A stretch of 8,291 nucleotides of DNA from Pseudomonadota bacterium (GTDB taxonomy: Bacteria > Pseudomonadota > Gammaproteobacteria > Pseudomonadales > Pseudohongiellaceae), in the NCBI GenBank assembly GCA_022563075.1, contig JADFOC010000093.1, forward strand, positions 1-8,291, given 5' to 3'. Made by a program: the position numbers and the translations under genes. The notes under the pieces were generated by a model, which worked only from the letters and a program-made list of their open reading frames with translations, did no database searches and was not told the origin of the DNA. Below, in pieces: positions 1 through 6,367 of the stretch. How positions within the stretch are numbered: the stretch's first letter is position 1; every line of letters starts with the position of its first letter.

Positions 1-1
1 G

Positions 2-376
2 CAGACGAGTCAGGAGAGCCGCCGTATCATGGTGATCGACGACCAGGAAGACCTGTTGGATACCCTGTCATTGATGCTCACCCATCTGGGTCATGAATGC
101 CTGCAATTTTCCAATCCCCGGCAGGCACTAAAGGTGATCCAGCAGCAGAGTCATACTATCGATCTGATCATCACAGATTACTCCATGCCAGAATTAACCG
201 GCTTGGAATTGATCGAATATTGTTCTAAGAATCACCCTACCCTCCCGGTAATCCTAAGTACTGGTTATAGCGACCGCATTGCGGAGCGTGTCGCTGGTGA
301 GCAGAATGATTTCACGGTGCTTAACAAGCCGTACAATTTTGCACAGCTGCGGGAGGTCCTGCGTCAAGCTCTGTAG
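2..376 (+). CDS. Receiver (REC) domain protein, 5'-partial; probably the C-terminal end of a hybrid sensor histidine kinase
   Basis: This is a phosphoacceptor receiver domain of two-component signalling. The first ATG in frame is at 29, but the frame is open back to position 2 and codes for QTSQESRRI directly before the first beta strand (MVIDD). The ATG therefore falls inside the domain, and the gene very likely starts outside the window. Numbered from that ATG, the acidic pocket is D4/D5, the phosphoacceptor is D50 (IITDYSMPELTG), the switch Thr is T78 (ILSTGYSD), and the conserved Lys is K100 (LNKPY). All key residues are present, so the domain should be functional. The protein ends right after the last helix with no DNA-binding output domain. 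A receiver at the extreme C-terminus preceded by a short polar linker is typical of hybrid histidine kinases, which is an inference because the kinase part is not visible. A stand-alone CheY-like protein is the alternative. It is convergent with the PQQ dehydrogenase gene, 79 bp away. Confidence 0.85.
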   Translation, partial: QTSQESRRIMVIDDQEDLLDTLSLMLTHLGHECLQFSNPRQALKVIQQQSHTIDLIITDYSMPELTGLELIEYCSKNHPTLPVILSTGYSDRIAERVAGEQNDFTVLNKPYNFAQLREVLRQAL

Positions 377-455
377 CAATCTCGATCTTCGCGGCATGTA
401 GTTCATCCCCGAACCCAGCGCCCTTCCCTCCGCGCTCTATACTCTGACCCGCAAA

Positions 456-2405
456 TTAGTCAGGCAGCGCAAAGGCAATGAGTTCGGCATCGTGGTCTCT
501 GCCGCCACCGGCGATCGCGATGTACTGGCGACCCGCATGCAAATAACTCATGATCGGCCCATGCAGACGTTGGTCCACCAGGACTTCGGCGATCTTTGCG
601 CCGGTCATCTTGTCGAATGCCACCAGGATCGAACCGTGGGCATCGGGACTAATCTCATCTTTCTGCGCCAGGTAAGCAACCAGTAGCGATTTGGTAATCA
701 GTATGCCTCCCTCGGACGAGACATCGCTAAACGCACTGCCGAGATCAGGCAGGTTAAGGTGTTTCAGCGCTGGATGATTGGCCGGCCCTCTGCCCAAGGG
801 TACCTGCCATACATGCTCGCCGGTGTCCAAATCGATCGCCGTAAGGCGACGATAAGGAGGTTTTACCAGCGGCAATCCCATCGGCCCCACATTTCGCTGC
901 ACCTGAATGACATAGGGCCAGTCCGAGGTCCCCTCCGGTGGTTGCACCAGCGACATGGCATAGGGTCGAGTCTGGGATGGAATGTAGAGAATATTGGTTT
1001 CAGGATCTATATTGGCGCCGGGAAAGCTGGCACCGCCACCGGCACCCGGCAGGAAGATAGTCGCGCTCTTGCCATTAGTACCCTGCGCAATCGGTGGGGT
1101 AAAGATTGGACCCATCACGTATTCGCTGGCCAGCTCCCTCGCCGCCGCCGCAATCTCCGGCGTGAAATCGATCAGGTCGGCTTCGCTCATACCCTGGCGC
1201 TCGAACGGCAATGGCCAGGTAGGATGTGGCTGCGTCGGATGAGCGCGCTCTCCCGGCACGTTACTCGGCGGCACTGCCCGCTCTTCGATGGGCCACACCG
1301 GTTCGCCCGTAAATCGATCAAAAACATAGGTGAAACCAGTCTTGGAAACCTGGGCCACCGCCTTGATCGGCTTGCCGTCGACGACGATGTCCACCAGGTT
1401 CGGTGCCGAGGCGATATCGTAATCCCACAGCCCGTGATGCACGGTTTGAAAGTGCCAGACCTTCTCGCCGGTTTCGGCATTCAGCACCACCAGACTTTCT
1501 GCATAGACATTCTCTCCCAGTCGAAAACCACCCCAGTAATCATTGGTCGGGGTAGACACCGGCAGGTAGACCAAACCTGCTTCATCGTCGGCGGACATGA
1601 AAGTCCAGACGTTGGTATTGCCGACGGTGCGCCAGGAATCGTCCTCCCAGGTTTCGACAAATTCTTCCTGGTCTTGTGGAATGGTGTTGAAGCGCCACTT
1701 GAATGCACCGGTGTAAGTATCGTAGGCACGCACATGACCGGGAGGACTTCGGTTATTCATGGTGTAGTCGTAGATTTTCGAACCGACGATTACCGAAGTT
1801 CCCACGGCGATGGGCGGGGCGCCGTGAGTAATGTTGTTCATCTCGAACTCGAGCTTGCCGAAGTTGCTTTTAAGATCTACAAAACCGTGGTCGCCAAAAT
1901 TGGGATCGGGCTGTCCGGTCTCGAGATCGATAGAAACCAGTTGCTTACCCAGCGTCGCCAGGAAAAGTCGTTCGATCTCGCCGTCGGTCCAGTACTCGAT
2001 ACCACGGGTCTGTGCCGGCGAGAAAAGCGGTGGCCCTAATAGATAACTTTCGGGATCAAACACCCATAGTTCTGTACCGGTCGCCGGATCAAGGGCCACC
2101 ACCTGGCCGTGGTTGGTATTGGTGTACATGACTCCATCGATAACCAGGGGAACGGCGCGGTAGTCACCGGTAAAATAGGCAAGCTCCTGATCCAGCCGCA
2201 GATCGGCCGACTGCCAGCGCCAGGCTATTTCCAATTGCCCAAAATTACTGGCGTCGATCTGATCCAGGGCGGCGTATTTCGCCGAGGCATGGTTGCCACC
2301 GGCGTGATGCCATTCGCCAATGACGTCCCTCGGTGCTTCTTCTACTTGCGGGGCACAACACAGCAGCAGAGCTGGCAGACAACAAACTGAGACTAGTCTT
2401 TTCAT
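456..2405 (-). CDS. PQQ-dependent dehydrogenase, membrane glucose dehydrogenase-like, exported
   Basis: This 649-residue quinoprotein has an eight-bladed propeller fold that binds pyrroloquinoline quinone and oxidises a sugar or alcohol in the periplasm, passing electrons to the respiratory chain. The N-terminus (MKRLVSVCCLPALLLCCAPQ) is a signal peptide that looks like a lipoprotein signal. The residue before the candidate lipid-bearing Cys is Leu or Cys rather than Gly/Ala, so lipidation is uncertain. The mature part opens with the family signature WHHAGGNHASAKYAALDQI (from about residue 32). Propeller repeats follow, including ALDPATGTELWVFDP, VVLNAETGEKVWHFQ and AIDLDTGEHVWQV. The motif HHGLWDYDIASAPNLV corresponds to the HHDLWD region of glucose dehydrogenases, and GGGASFPGANIDPETNILY is also typical. 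There is no CxxCH, so no fused cytochrome c. The mature part contains no Cys, so it lacks the vicinal disulfide of methanol/ethanol dehydrogenases. There are no N-terminal membrane helices like those of Gcd. The substrate cannot be told. The ribosome binding site is weak (AAGAAG). No PQQ biosynthesis genes lie in the window. Confidence 0.92.
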   Translation of the reverse strand: MKRLVSVCCLPALLLCCAPQVEEAPRDVIGEWHHAGGNHASAKYAALDQIDASNFGQLEIAWRWQSADLRLDQELAYFTGDYRAVPLVIDGVMYTNTNHGQVVALDPATGTELWVFDPESYLLGPPLFSPAQTRGIEYWTDGEIERLFLATLGKQLVSIDLETGQPDPNFGDHGFVDLKSNFGKLEFEMNNITHGAPPIAVGTSVIVGSKIYDYTMNNRSPPGHVRAYDTYTGAFKWRFNTIPQDQEEFVETWEDDSWRTVGNTNVWTFMSADDEAGLVYLPVSTPTNDYWGGFRLGENVYAESLVVLNAETGEKVWHFQTVHHGLWDYDIASAPNLVDIVVDGKPIKAVAQVSKTGFTYVFDRFTGEPVWPIEERAVPPSNVPGERAHPTQPHPTWPLPFERQGMSEADLIDFTPEIAAAARELASEYVMGPIFTPPIAQGTNGKSATIFLPGAGGGASFPGANIDPETNILYIPSQTRPYAMSLVQPPEGTSDWPYVIQVQRNVGPMGLPLVKPPYRRLTAIDLDTGEHVWQVPLGRGPANHPALKHLNLPDLGSAFSDVSSEGGILITKSLLVAYLAQKDEISPDAHGSILVAFDKMTGAKIAEVLVDQRLHGPIMSYLHAGRQYIAIAGGGRDHDAELIAFALPD

Positions 2406-2524
2406 ATTTTGTTCTTCTTTTTGTAGTACGTTCTTTGCAGACAGCGGATCTGGTAACAGAGTAAAACTTCTGTGGTTTCACCCTGAGTCTATATTAACCC
2501 CATTTGTGATTTAGTCGAAAATCC

Positions 2525-2555
2525 TGTGACGAACTCTTTATCGTCACTATATACT
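2525..2555 (+). promoter_or_regulatory. Possible sigma70-like promoter for the oxygenase gene
   Basis: TATACT at 2550-2555 is a good -10 match. TGTGAC at 2525-2530 is a weak -35 match with a 19-bp spacer. If this -10 is used, transcription would begin only a base or a few before the ATG at 2564. That agrees with the lack of any Shine-Dalgarno sequence there and would imply a leaderless or near-leaderless mRNA. This rests on motif reading by eye only. Confidence 0.28.
2526..2547. promoter_or_regulatory. Candidate operator: perfect 7-bp inverted repeat upstream of the oxygenase gene
   Basis: GTGACGA (2526-2532) and TCGTCAC (2541-2547) are exact reverse complements separated by 8 bases. The dyad lies in the 158-bp gap between two divergent genes, 16 bp before the oxygenase start, and overlaps the possible promoter elements there. 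Such spacing fits a dimeric repressor or activator site. The half-site spacing does not match CRP/FNR sites. No regulator gene is in the window, so the binding protein is unknown. Confidence 0.4.
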
Positions 2556-2563
2556 CGGTATGT

Positions 2564-3379
2564 ATGGGCCAGTCCTCTACACAAGCCGCGTTGCGCTATC
2601 TGATTCCAACCGGTGAAAAGCCTATTTATATCGCCTCAGAAGGTGGTGCCGACGCACAATTAAGCATTAACGCCGACTTTGAAGACAAAGTTGTAGACAT
2701 CACCGATGCACGCCAACTGCACCCATCTGCCAGCCTGGATAAACAGGGTTTCGAATTACATAGACACCTGAGCAGCGTTGATGATTTTTATGCGGCTGCG
2801 AGGCAACCAACACCGTACGAAGCAGAATTGCGGGAACTCGTATTGGCCATAACAGGTGGTCATGAATTATTAGTCTTCGACCACACCCTGCGCTCTGACT
2901 CCGCGGCTATTCGCCGTCAGCACAATATCCGGGAAACTGCCTCGGTGATTCACAATGACTACACCGAAGCCTCCGCTGAAAAACGGCTGCGTGATCTACT
3001 ACCTGCAGACGAGGCCGAGAAGTGTCTGCAATCGCGTTTCGCGATTATCAACGTCTGGCGCTCCATCGCCGGGACCGTAGTACAAACACCGTTGGCCTGC
3101 TGTGACGCTCAGACCTTGGCGGAGGAGGATATTGTCGCCAGTGAACGGCGCGCTAAAGACCGTATCGGGGAGCTGGAGCTGGTGAGTTTTAACCCTGATC
3201 ATTGCTGGTATTACTTTCCAGCGATGACCCCTGAGGAAGTACTCTTGATCAAAACTTTTGATTCGGCAGGGGACAGGTACGCTCGTCGCTCTATTCATAC
3301 CGCCTTTAATAATCCTCTGGCGCCGCCAGATGCAAAACCACGGGAAAGCATCGAATCGCGTATGCTGGTTTTCTATTAA
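2564..3379 (+). CDS. CmcJ/NvfI family Fe(II)/2-oxoglutarate-dependent oxygenase
   Basis: This 271-residue cytoplasmic protein resembles the family that includes the cephamycin 7-alpha-methoxylation protein CmcJ, fungal NvfI/AsaB and GA4-desaturase-like enzymes. Family hallmarks are visible in order: VIHNDYTEASAEKRL with the HxD metal pair H130/D132, FAIINVWRSI (159-168), PLACCDAQTL (177-185), and CWYYFPAMTPEEVLLIKTFDSAGDRYARRSIHTAF with the likely distal metal ligand H245. The C-terminal PRESIESRML supplies Arg260/Arg266 as 2-oxoglutarate anchors. The length is typical. Members hydroxylate, desaturate or rearrange small molecules, and the substrate here cannot be inferred. The ATG at 2564 is the only usable start after the in-frame stop at 2507. 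It has no Shine-Dalgarno site, and an out-of-frame ATG lies 4 bp upstream. The gene is divergent from the PQQ dehydrogenase and 137 bp ahead of the serine hydrolase, so it is not obviously part of a biosynthetic cluster. Confidence 0.82.
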   Translation: MGQSSTQAALRYLIPTGEKPIYIASEGGADAQLSINADFEDKVVDITDARQLHPSASLDKQGFELHRHLSSVDDFYAAARQPTPYEAELRELVLAITGGHELLVFDHTLRSDSAAIRRQHNIRETASVIHNDYTEASAEKRLRDLLPADEAEKCLQSRFAIINVWRSIAGTVVQTPLACCDAQTLAEEDIVASERRAKDRIGELELVSFNPDHCWYYFPAMTPEEVLLIKTFDSAGDRYARRSIHTAFNNPLAPPDAKPRESIESRMLVFY

Positions 3380-3418
3380 AGCCAAGCTCAGATTCAAGCC
3401 CAGGCGGATGGCGACTGC

Positions 3419-3433
3419 AGACCTGACCCCTTT
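3419..3433 (-). repeat. Possible remnant of a REP/RAYT-type short dispersed element
   Basis: On the minus strand this reads AAAGGGGTCAGGTCT. It resembles the GGGGTCAG(A/G)-type motif I recall as frequent in gammaproteobacterial intergenic DNA next to REP-associated tyrosine transposases. Only one copy is seen in the window, with no hairpin partner and no transposase, so this is a resemblance rather than a demonstrated repeat. Confidence 0.22.
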
Positions 3434-3460
3434 GATCTCCTGCCTCCGCCAAGGACGACG

Positions 3461-3489
3461 TGGACTTACGCCGAGATAGCTTTTATTCT
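3461..3489 (+). promoter_or_regulatory. Possible promoter for the serine hydrolase gene
   Basis: TGGACT (3461-3466) and TATTCT (3484-3489) are separated by 17 bp, and each matches the sigma70 consensus at 4 of 6 positions. The pair lies 28 bp before the chosen start. The 137-bp gap after the oxygenase gene would leave room for independent transcription. The match is modest. Confidence 0.25.
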
Positions 3490-3503
3490 AGGTGCACTCA
3501 ACT

Positions 3504-3508
3504 GGAGG
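3504..3508 (+). promoter_or_regulatory. Ribosome binding site that fixes the serine hydrolase start
   Basis: GGAGG lies 8 bases before the ATG at 3517. The longer GTG start at 3460 has no comparable site. From the ATG the protein begins directly with a clean signal peptide, whereas from the GTG it would have 19 charged and polar residues in front. Confidence 0.8.
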
Positions 3509-3516
3509 CCCCTCTG

Positions 3517-4947
3517 ATGAAGCACCTCACAAGCTTGCTATTCACACTCACTCTGCTGCTGCCGTCTCACAGCTTTGCGCAGCAAGAGGAAAACTACGAT
3601 TACTGGCAGCACCAGCGGGCTATGGTGAAGCGGGGTCAGCAGGCGATCTTCATGTGCAACGGGCTGTTCACGTCCAACCGCACCCTGGAACAGGTTTTCG
3701 ATCAGGAACTCGCCTTCCTGCGCCCGCCAATTGGCACCGCCAGTGGCGGCGACTACAACGTCGACTGGAATCGACGGGCGGTGGAGATCGGCGCAGTCGG
3801 TGCCGTGCCGGTGATGCGAGCCGCCTTTCGTGAGGGCATCGGCTGTGTGATCTTACCGCCTGACCAGACGCTGGCGGATATCGACAAGCTGCCGGAGATG
3901 ACCCTGCCTTATCCCCCAGGTGATCCGGCCCGGATTCCCTGGCCCAATGGTGACCTGGTCGACAACAACGGACTTCCCACCGGAGTCGACGCTGCTGCGT
4001 TGCAGGCGGCCTCCGACTGGGCGTTCGAGCGTGAGTCTGCAGAGCAGGTCACACTGAGCCTGATCGTGGTTTATAACGGAGAAATTATTCACGAGCGTTA
4101 TGCGCCAGGCTTCGATGTCACCACCCGCACCCGCACCTGGTCCACGGCCAAGAGCATCGCCGGGACACTCATCGGTATGCTGGTGGATCAGGGCAGGATG
4201 GCCCTCGACCAGCCTCTCGGGTTTGCGTGGCTGCCGGCGAACCGGTCCCCGGAGACGGATCCACGCAACGCGATCACCCTGCGGCACGTGCTCAATATGT
4301 CCAGTGGACTGGACACGATTGACAACCGAGGTCGCGAGTATGCGACCGGGTCGGGACTGTCCTATTGGGCGGGCGCAAGTTCGGTGACCGGCGCGCGCAG
4401 CCGAGCCTTGATTCGAGAGCCAGGTACCTACTGGGACTACGAAAACTACGACACACTCCTCGGTGTCTACGCCATGAAACTGGCACTGGGAGGTGAAAAG
4501 GCCTATGCGGAGTTTCCCAGGCGCGCGCTGTTCGACCGGATCGGCATGCGTAACACATTAGTGAGCACCGATCGATTCGGCGACTTCATCCTGAGCTCAC
4601 AGGTCTACACCAATGCGCGTGACCTGGCACGCTTCGGCCTGCTCTACCTGCAGAACGGCATGTGGGACGGGGAGCGATTAATTTCTCAGGAGTGGATCGA
4701 TTTCGTGCGTACGCCGGCGCCGGCGACGGTTGGGTGGGGCAGTCAGTATGGCGGTCAGTGGTGGTTAGTACCTGAGGGTCGAGACGATGTTCCGGCCGAT
4801 GCCTACTCGACCTCTGGCAACCGTGGTCAGTACACGGTGGTGGTGCCGTCGCACAATGTGGTTATCGTGCGTCGCGGCCTCGACTACGGACGGCAGGGCT
4901 TCGACCGTTGGGGCCTCACCAGAGAGGTGCTGAAGGCGATCGAATAA
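3517..4947 (+). CDS. Secreted serine hydrolase, beta-lactamase / class C penicillin-binding fold (PF00144-type)
   Basis: This 476-residue exported protein begins with a Sec signal peptide, MKHLTSLLFTLTLLLPSHSFA, likely cleaved after A21. A region of about 130 residues without recognised motifs follows, and then the serine beta-lactamase-like domain from about residue 155. The catalytic SxxK is S209-T-A-K212 (TWSTAKSIAGTLIGML). The YxN is Y308-E-N310. The third motif is the TSGNRGQY variant near T432-G437, used by esterase and 6-aminohexanoate-dimer-hydrolase-like members in place of KTG. The order and spacing of all three are normal, so it should be active. The family includes esterases, D-amino-acid amidases, peptidases and beta-lactamases, and I cannot tell the substrate. 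Calling it a resistance enzyme would not be justified. It runs in the same direction as the oxygenase but with a sizeable gap, and converges on the DUF1501 gene 121 bp away. The start at 3517 was chosen over GTG 3460 because of the GGAGG site and signal peptide. Confidence 0.9.
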   Translation: MKHLTSLLFTLTLLLPSHSFAQQEENYDYWQHQRAMVKRGQQAIFMCNGLFTSNRTLEQVFDQELAFLRPPIGTASGGDYNVDWNRRAVEIGAVGAVPVMRAAFREGIGCVILPPDQTLADIDKLPEMTLPYPPGDPARIPWPNGDLVDNNGLPTGVDAAALQAASDWAFERESAEQVTLSLIVVYNGEIIHERYAPGFDVTTRTRTWSTAKSIAGTLIGMLVDQGRMALDQPLGFAWLPANRSPETDPRNAITLRHVLNMSSGLDTIDNRGREYATGSGLSYWAGASSVTGARSRALIREPGTYWDYENYDTLLGVYAMKLALGGEKAYAEFPRRALFDRIGMRNTLVSTDRFGDFILSSQVYTNARDLARFGLLYLQNGMWDGERLISQEWIDFVRTPAPATVGWGSQYGGQWWLVPEGRDDVPADAYSTSGNRGQYTVVVPSHNVVIVRRGLDYGRQGFDRWGLTREVLKAIE

Positions 4948-5068
4948 ATCAAACGATCGAGGAAAATTGAGAGTCTGGGATTCCCCTAAACTACTGTGTT
5001 TTTACTGAGACACTGTCTATTGATCAGTTTTGATCTTGGTTAAAATTTAGTCCCTGTGTTCCCCTTGC

Positions 5069-6331
5069 TTAGGTGAACATGTCAAACGATTCGAAGTCGC
5101 CGTTGAGTAGTTCGGACGTGTCTTCGTGCCCGAGCCACTGCTTGATCATTGTCTGGTAGACCCGGCGGAAATCCGTTGTGTAGTGAAGGTTATCGCCTTC
5201 GGTCAGATTCGTCAGGCTCGGCAATTCGCCATAGTGGCCGCCTTTCACCGCCTTGCCGACCACGAACATAACGTTGGCGGCACCGTGATCGGTGCCCAGG
5301 CTGACATTTTCAGGGACACGCCGCCCGAACTCCGAAAAGATCATCAAGGCTACATCGTCGGCCCGCCCGATACGTTCCAGGTCCTGCATAAACGCAGACA
5401 CGGCATCGGACGTATAGGTCAGTATTCTCTGGTGCAGATTATTCTGGAACACGTGGGTGTCGAAGGCGTTATTCCGGTACCCCACGTAGTAGAGGCTGGC
5501 CGGCATTCCGGCGTCCAGGAGTGCTGCGACCTTGGGCAGGTCCAGACTCGCGACCCCATAGTCCACCGGCGAGTTGTAGTTCGACCAGGCTTCGCGGACC
5601 AGCGCCGAGGCTTGATTGGCACTACGGGCGATGTCGAGCAGATAGCGGCGTGATGGATTCTCCACCGGGCCGCTATCGGGCACCATGGCCAAGGCGTCTT
5701 TTTCTGCATAGAAGAATTCGCGCATGAACCGGTTGGGTGCATCGAAGACCACGGGCACATGCCGTTCACTGCGTACCGCCAGGGATTGTCGGGCGGCGAT
5801 GTTCACCAGAAAGTTAGGCGGTGCAGCCGGCGCGATTGCATCCGCCAGCCGTCCGACCCAGCCGTACGCTTCACCGCTATTGGGCGCTGCGGTATGCCAG
5901 TAGGCCATGGAGGTGAAGTGCGAGTACGACGGGTTGGCGTAACCACAGCCGTGGACGATGGCGATCTTGCCGTCCTGGTAGAGGCGTTCAAATCCAGCCA
6001 TTCCCGGGTTGAGGCCAAAGTGATCGTCGAGGATGCGCAGTTGACTCTTGGGCAGACTGATGTTGGGTCGGTGCCGGTAATAGGCATCATCGCCGTAGGG
6101 TACCACCGTGTTGAGTCCGTCGTTACCGCCGGACAGTTCCAATACCACCAGCACCTTGCCGTTGGCTGTTACCCGCGCGGCGGCGGCTTCGGCTACACGC
6201 CCAAACAGCGAGGGAACCATGTAACTGGAGCCAATTGCCCCAAGGCTGGCACCGATGCCGAGTCCTGCCATAGACTTGCGCAGCAGGTCGCGACGGTTCA
6301 GCTTGCGTTGCAACAGATCATGTTTTTTCAT
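5069..6331 (-). CDS. DUF1501 family protein, Tat-exported, alkaline-phosphatase-superfamily-like
   Basis: This 420-residue protein is of unknown function. The N-terminus carries a twin-arginine signal (LNRRDLLRKSM, Arg13-Arg14) followed by a Gly/Ala-rich hydrophobic stretch ending near VAEAAAA. It should therefore be exported folded, probably with a bound cofactor or metal. Conserved DUF1501 blocks are LELSGGNDGLNTVVPYGDD (D71), SHFTSMAYWHTA, AFDTHVFQNNLHQ (D291, H293), MIFSEFGRRVPENVS (E334) and GTDHGAANVMFVVG (D348, H349). From known families, DUF1501 is grouped with alkaline phosphatase/sulfatase-type folds. These acidic and His residues are plausible metal ligands, but no reaction is established. 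A GTG at 6349 would add six residues. I chose ATG 6331 because AGAGGAG lies 4 bases upstream of it. It sits 36 bp downstream of the DUF1800 gene in the same direction, the usual arrangement of this pair and surely one transcript. Confidence 0.9.
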   Translation of the reverse strand: MKKHDLLQRKLNRRDLLRKSMAGLGIGASLGAIGSSYMVPSLFGRVAEAAAARVTANGKVLVVLELSGGNDGLNTVVPYGDDAYYRHRPNISLPKSQLRILDDHFGLNPGMAGFERLYQDGKIAIVHGCGYANPSYSHFTSMAYWHTAAPNSGEAYGWVGRLADAIAPAAPPNFLVNIAARQSLAVRSERHVPVVFDAPNRFMREFFYAEKDALAMVPDSGPVENPSRRYLLDIARSANQASALVREAWSNYNSPVDYGVASLDLPKVAALLDAGMPASLYYVGYRNNAFDTHVFQNNLHQRILTYTSDAVSAFMQDLERIGRADDVALMIFSEFGRRVPENVSLGTDHGAANVMFVVGKAVKGGHYGELPSLTNLTEGDNLHYTTDFRRVYQTMIKQWLGHEDTSELLNGDFESFDMFT

Positions 6332-6335
6332 AACG

Positions 6336-6342
6336 CTCCTCT
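6336..6342 (-). promoter_or_regulatory. Ribosome binding site of the DUF1501 gene
   Basis: On the minus strand AGAGGAG stands 4 bases before the ATG at 6331, which supports that start over the GTG at 6349. It lies wholly in the 36-bp gap after the DUF1800 stop codon. Confidence 0.75.
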
Positions 6343-6367
6343 TATGCACTTAAACCGGTATACGCTA

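Noticed and set aside
417..436. AGCGC...GCGCT stem between the receiver gene and the PQQ dehydrogenase as a terminator
   Set aside because: It has only five base pairs with a 10-base loop and no T-run on either strand.
759..2039. 426-codon plus-strand open frame
   Set aside because: It is antisense to the clearly recognisable PQQ dehydrogenase. Its translation has no domain-like pattern and is rich in Arg/His/Gly, as expected of a GC-rich shadow frame.
2999..3397. 132-codon minus-strand open frame
   Set aside because: It is antisense to the oxygenase's conserved C-terminal half and has no recognisable features.
3460..3516. GTG start giving a 19-residue extension of the serine hydrolase
   Set aside because: It would bury the signal peptide, and there is no ribosome binding site for it. 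The ATG at 3517 has GGAGG at ideal spacing.
3517..4947. Annotation as a true beta-lactamase
   Set aside because: The third motif is the TSGNRGQY variant rather than KTG, and the family is mostly esterases and amidases. The sequence gives no support for a resistance role.
5022..5035. GATCA-GTTT-TGATC hairpin in the convergent gap after the serine hydrolase as a terminator
   Set aside because: The stem is five pairs, AT-containing, and not followed by a T-tract. The gap is AT-rich but nothing in it is convincing.
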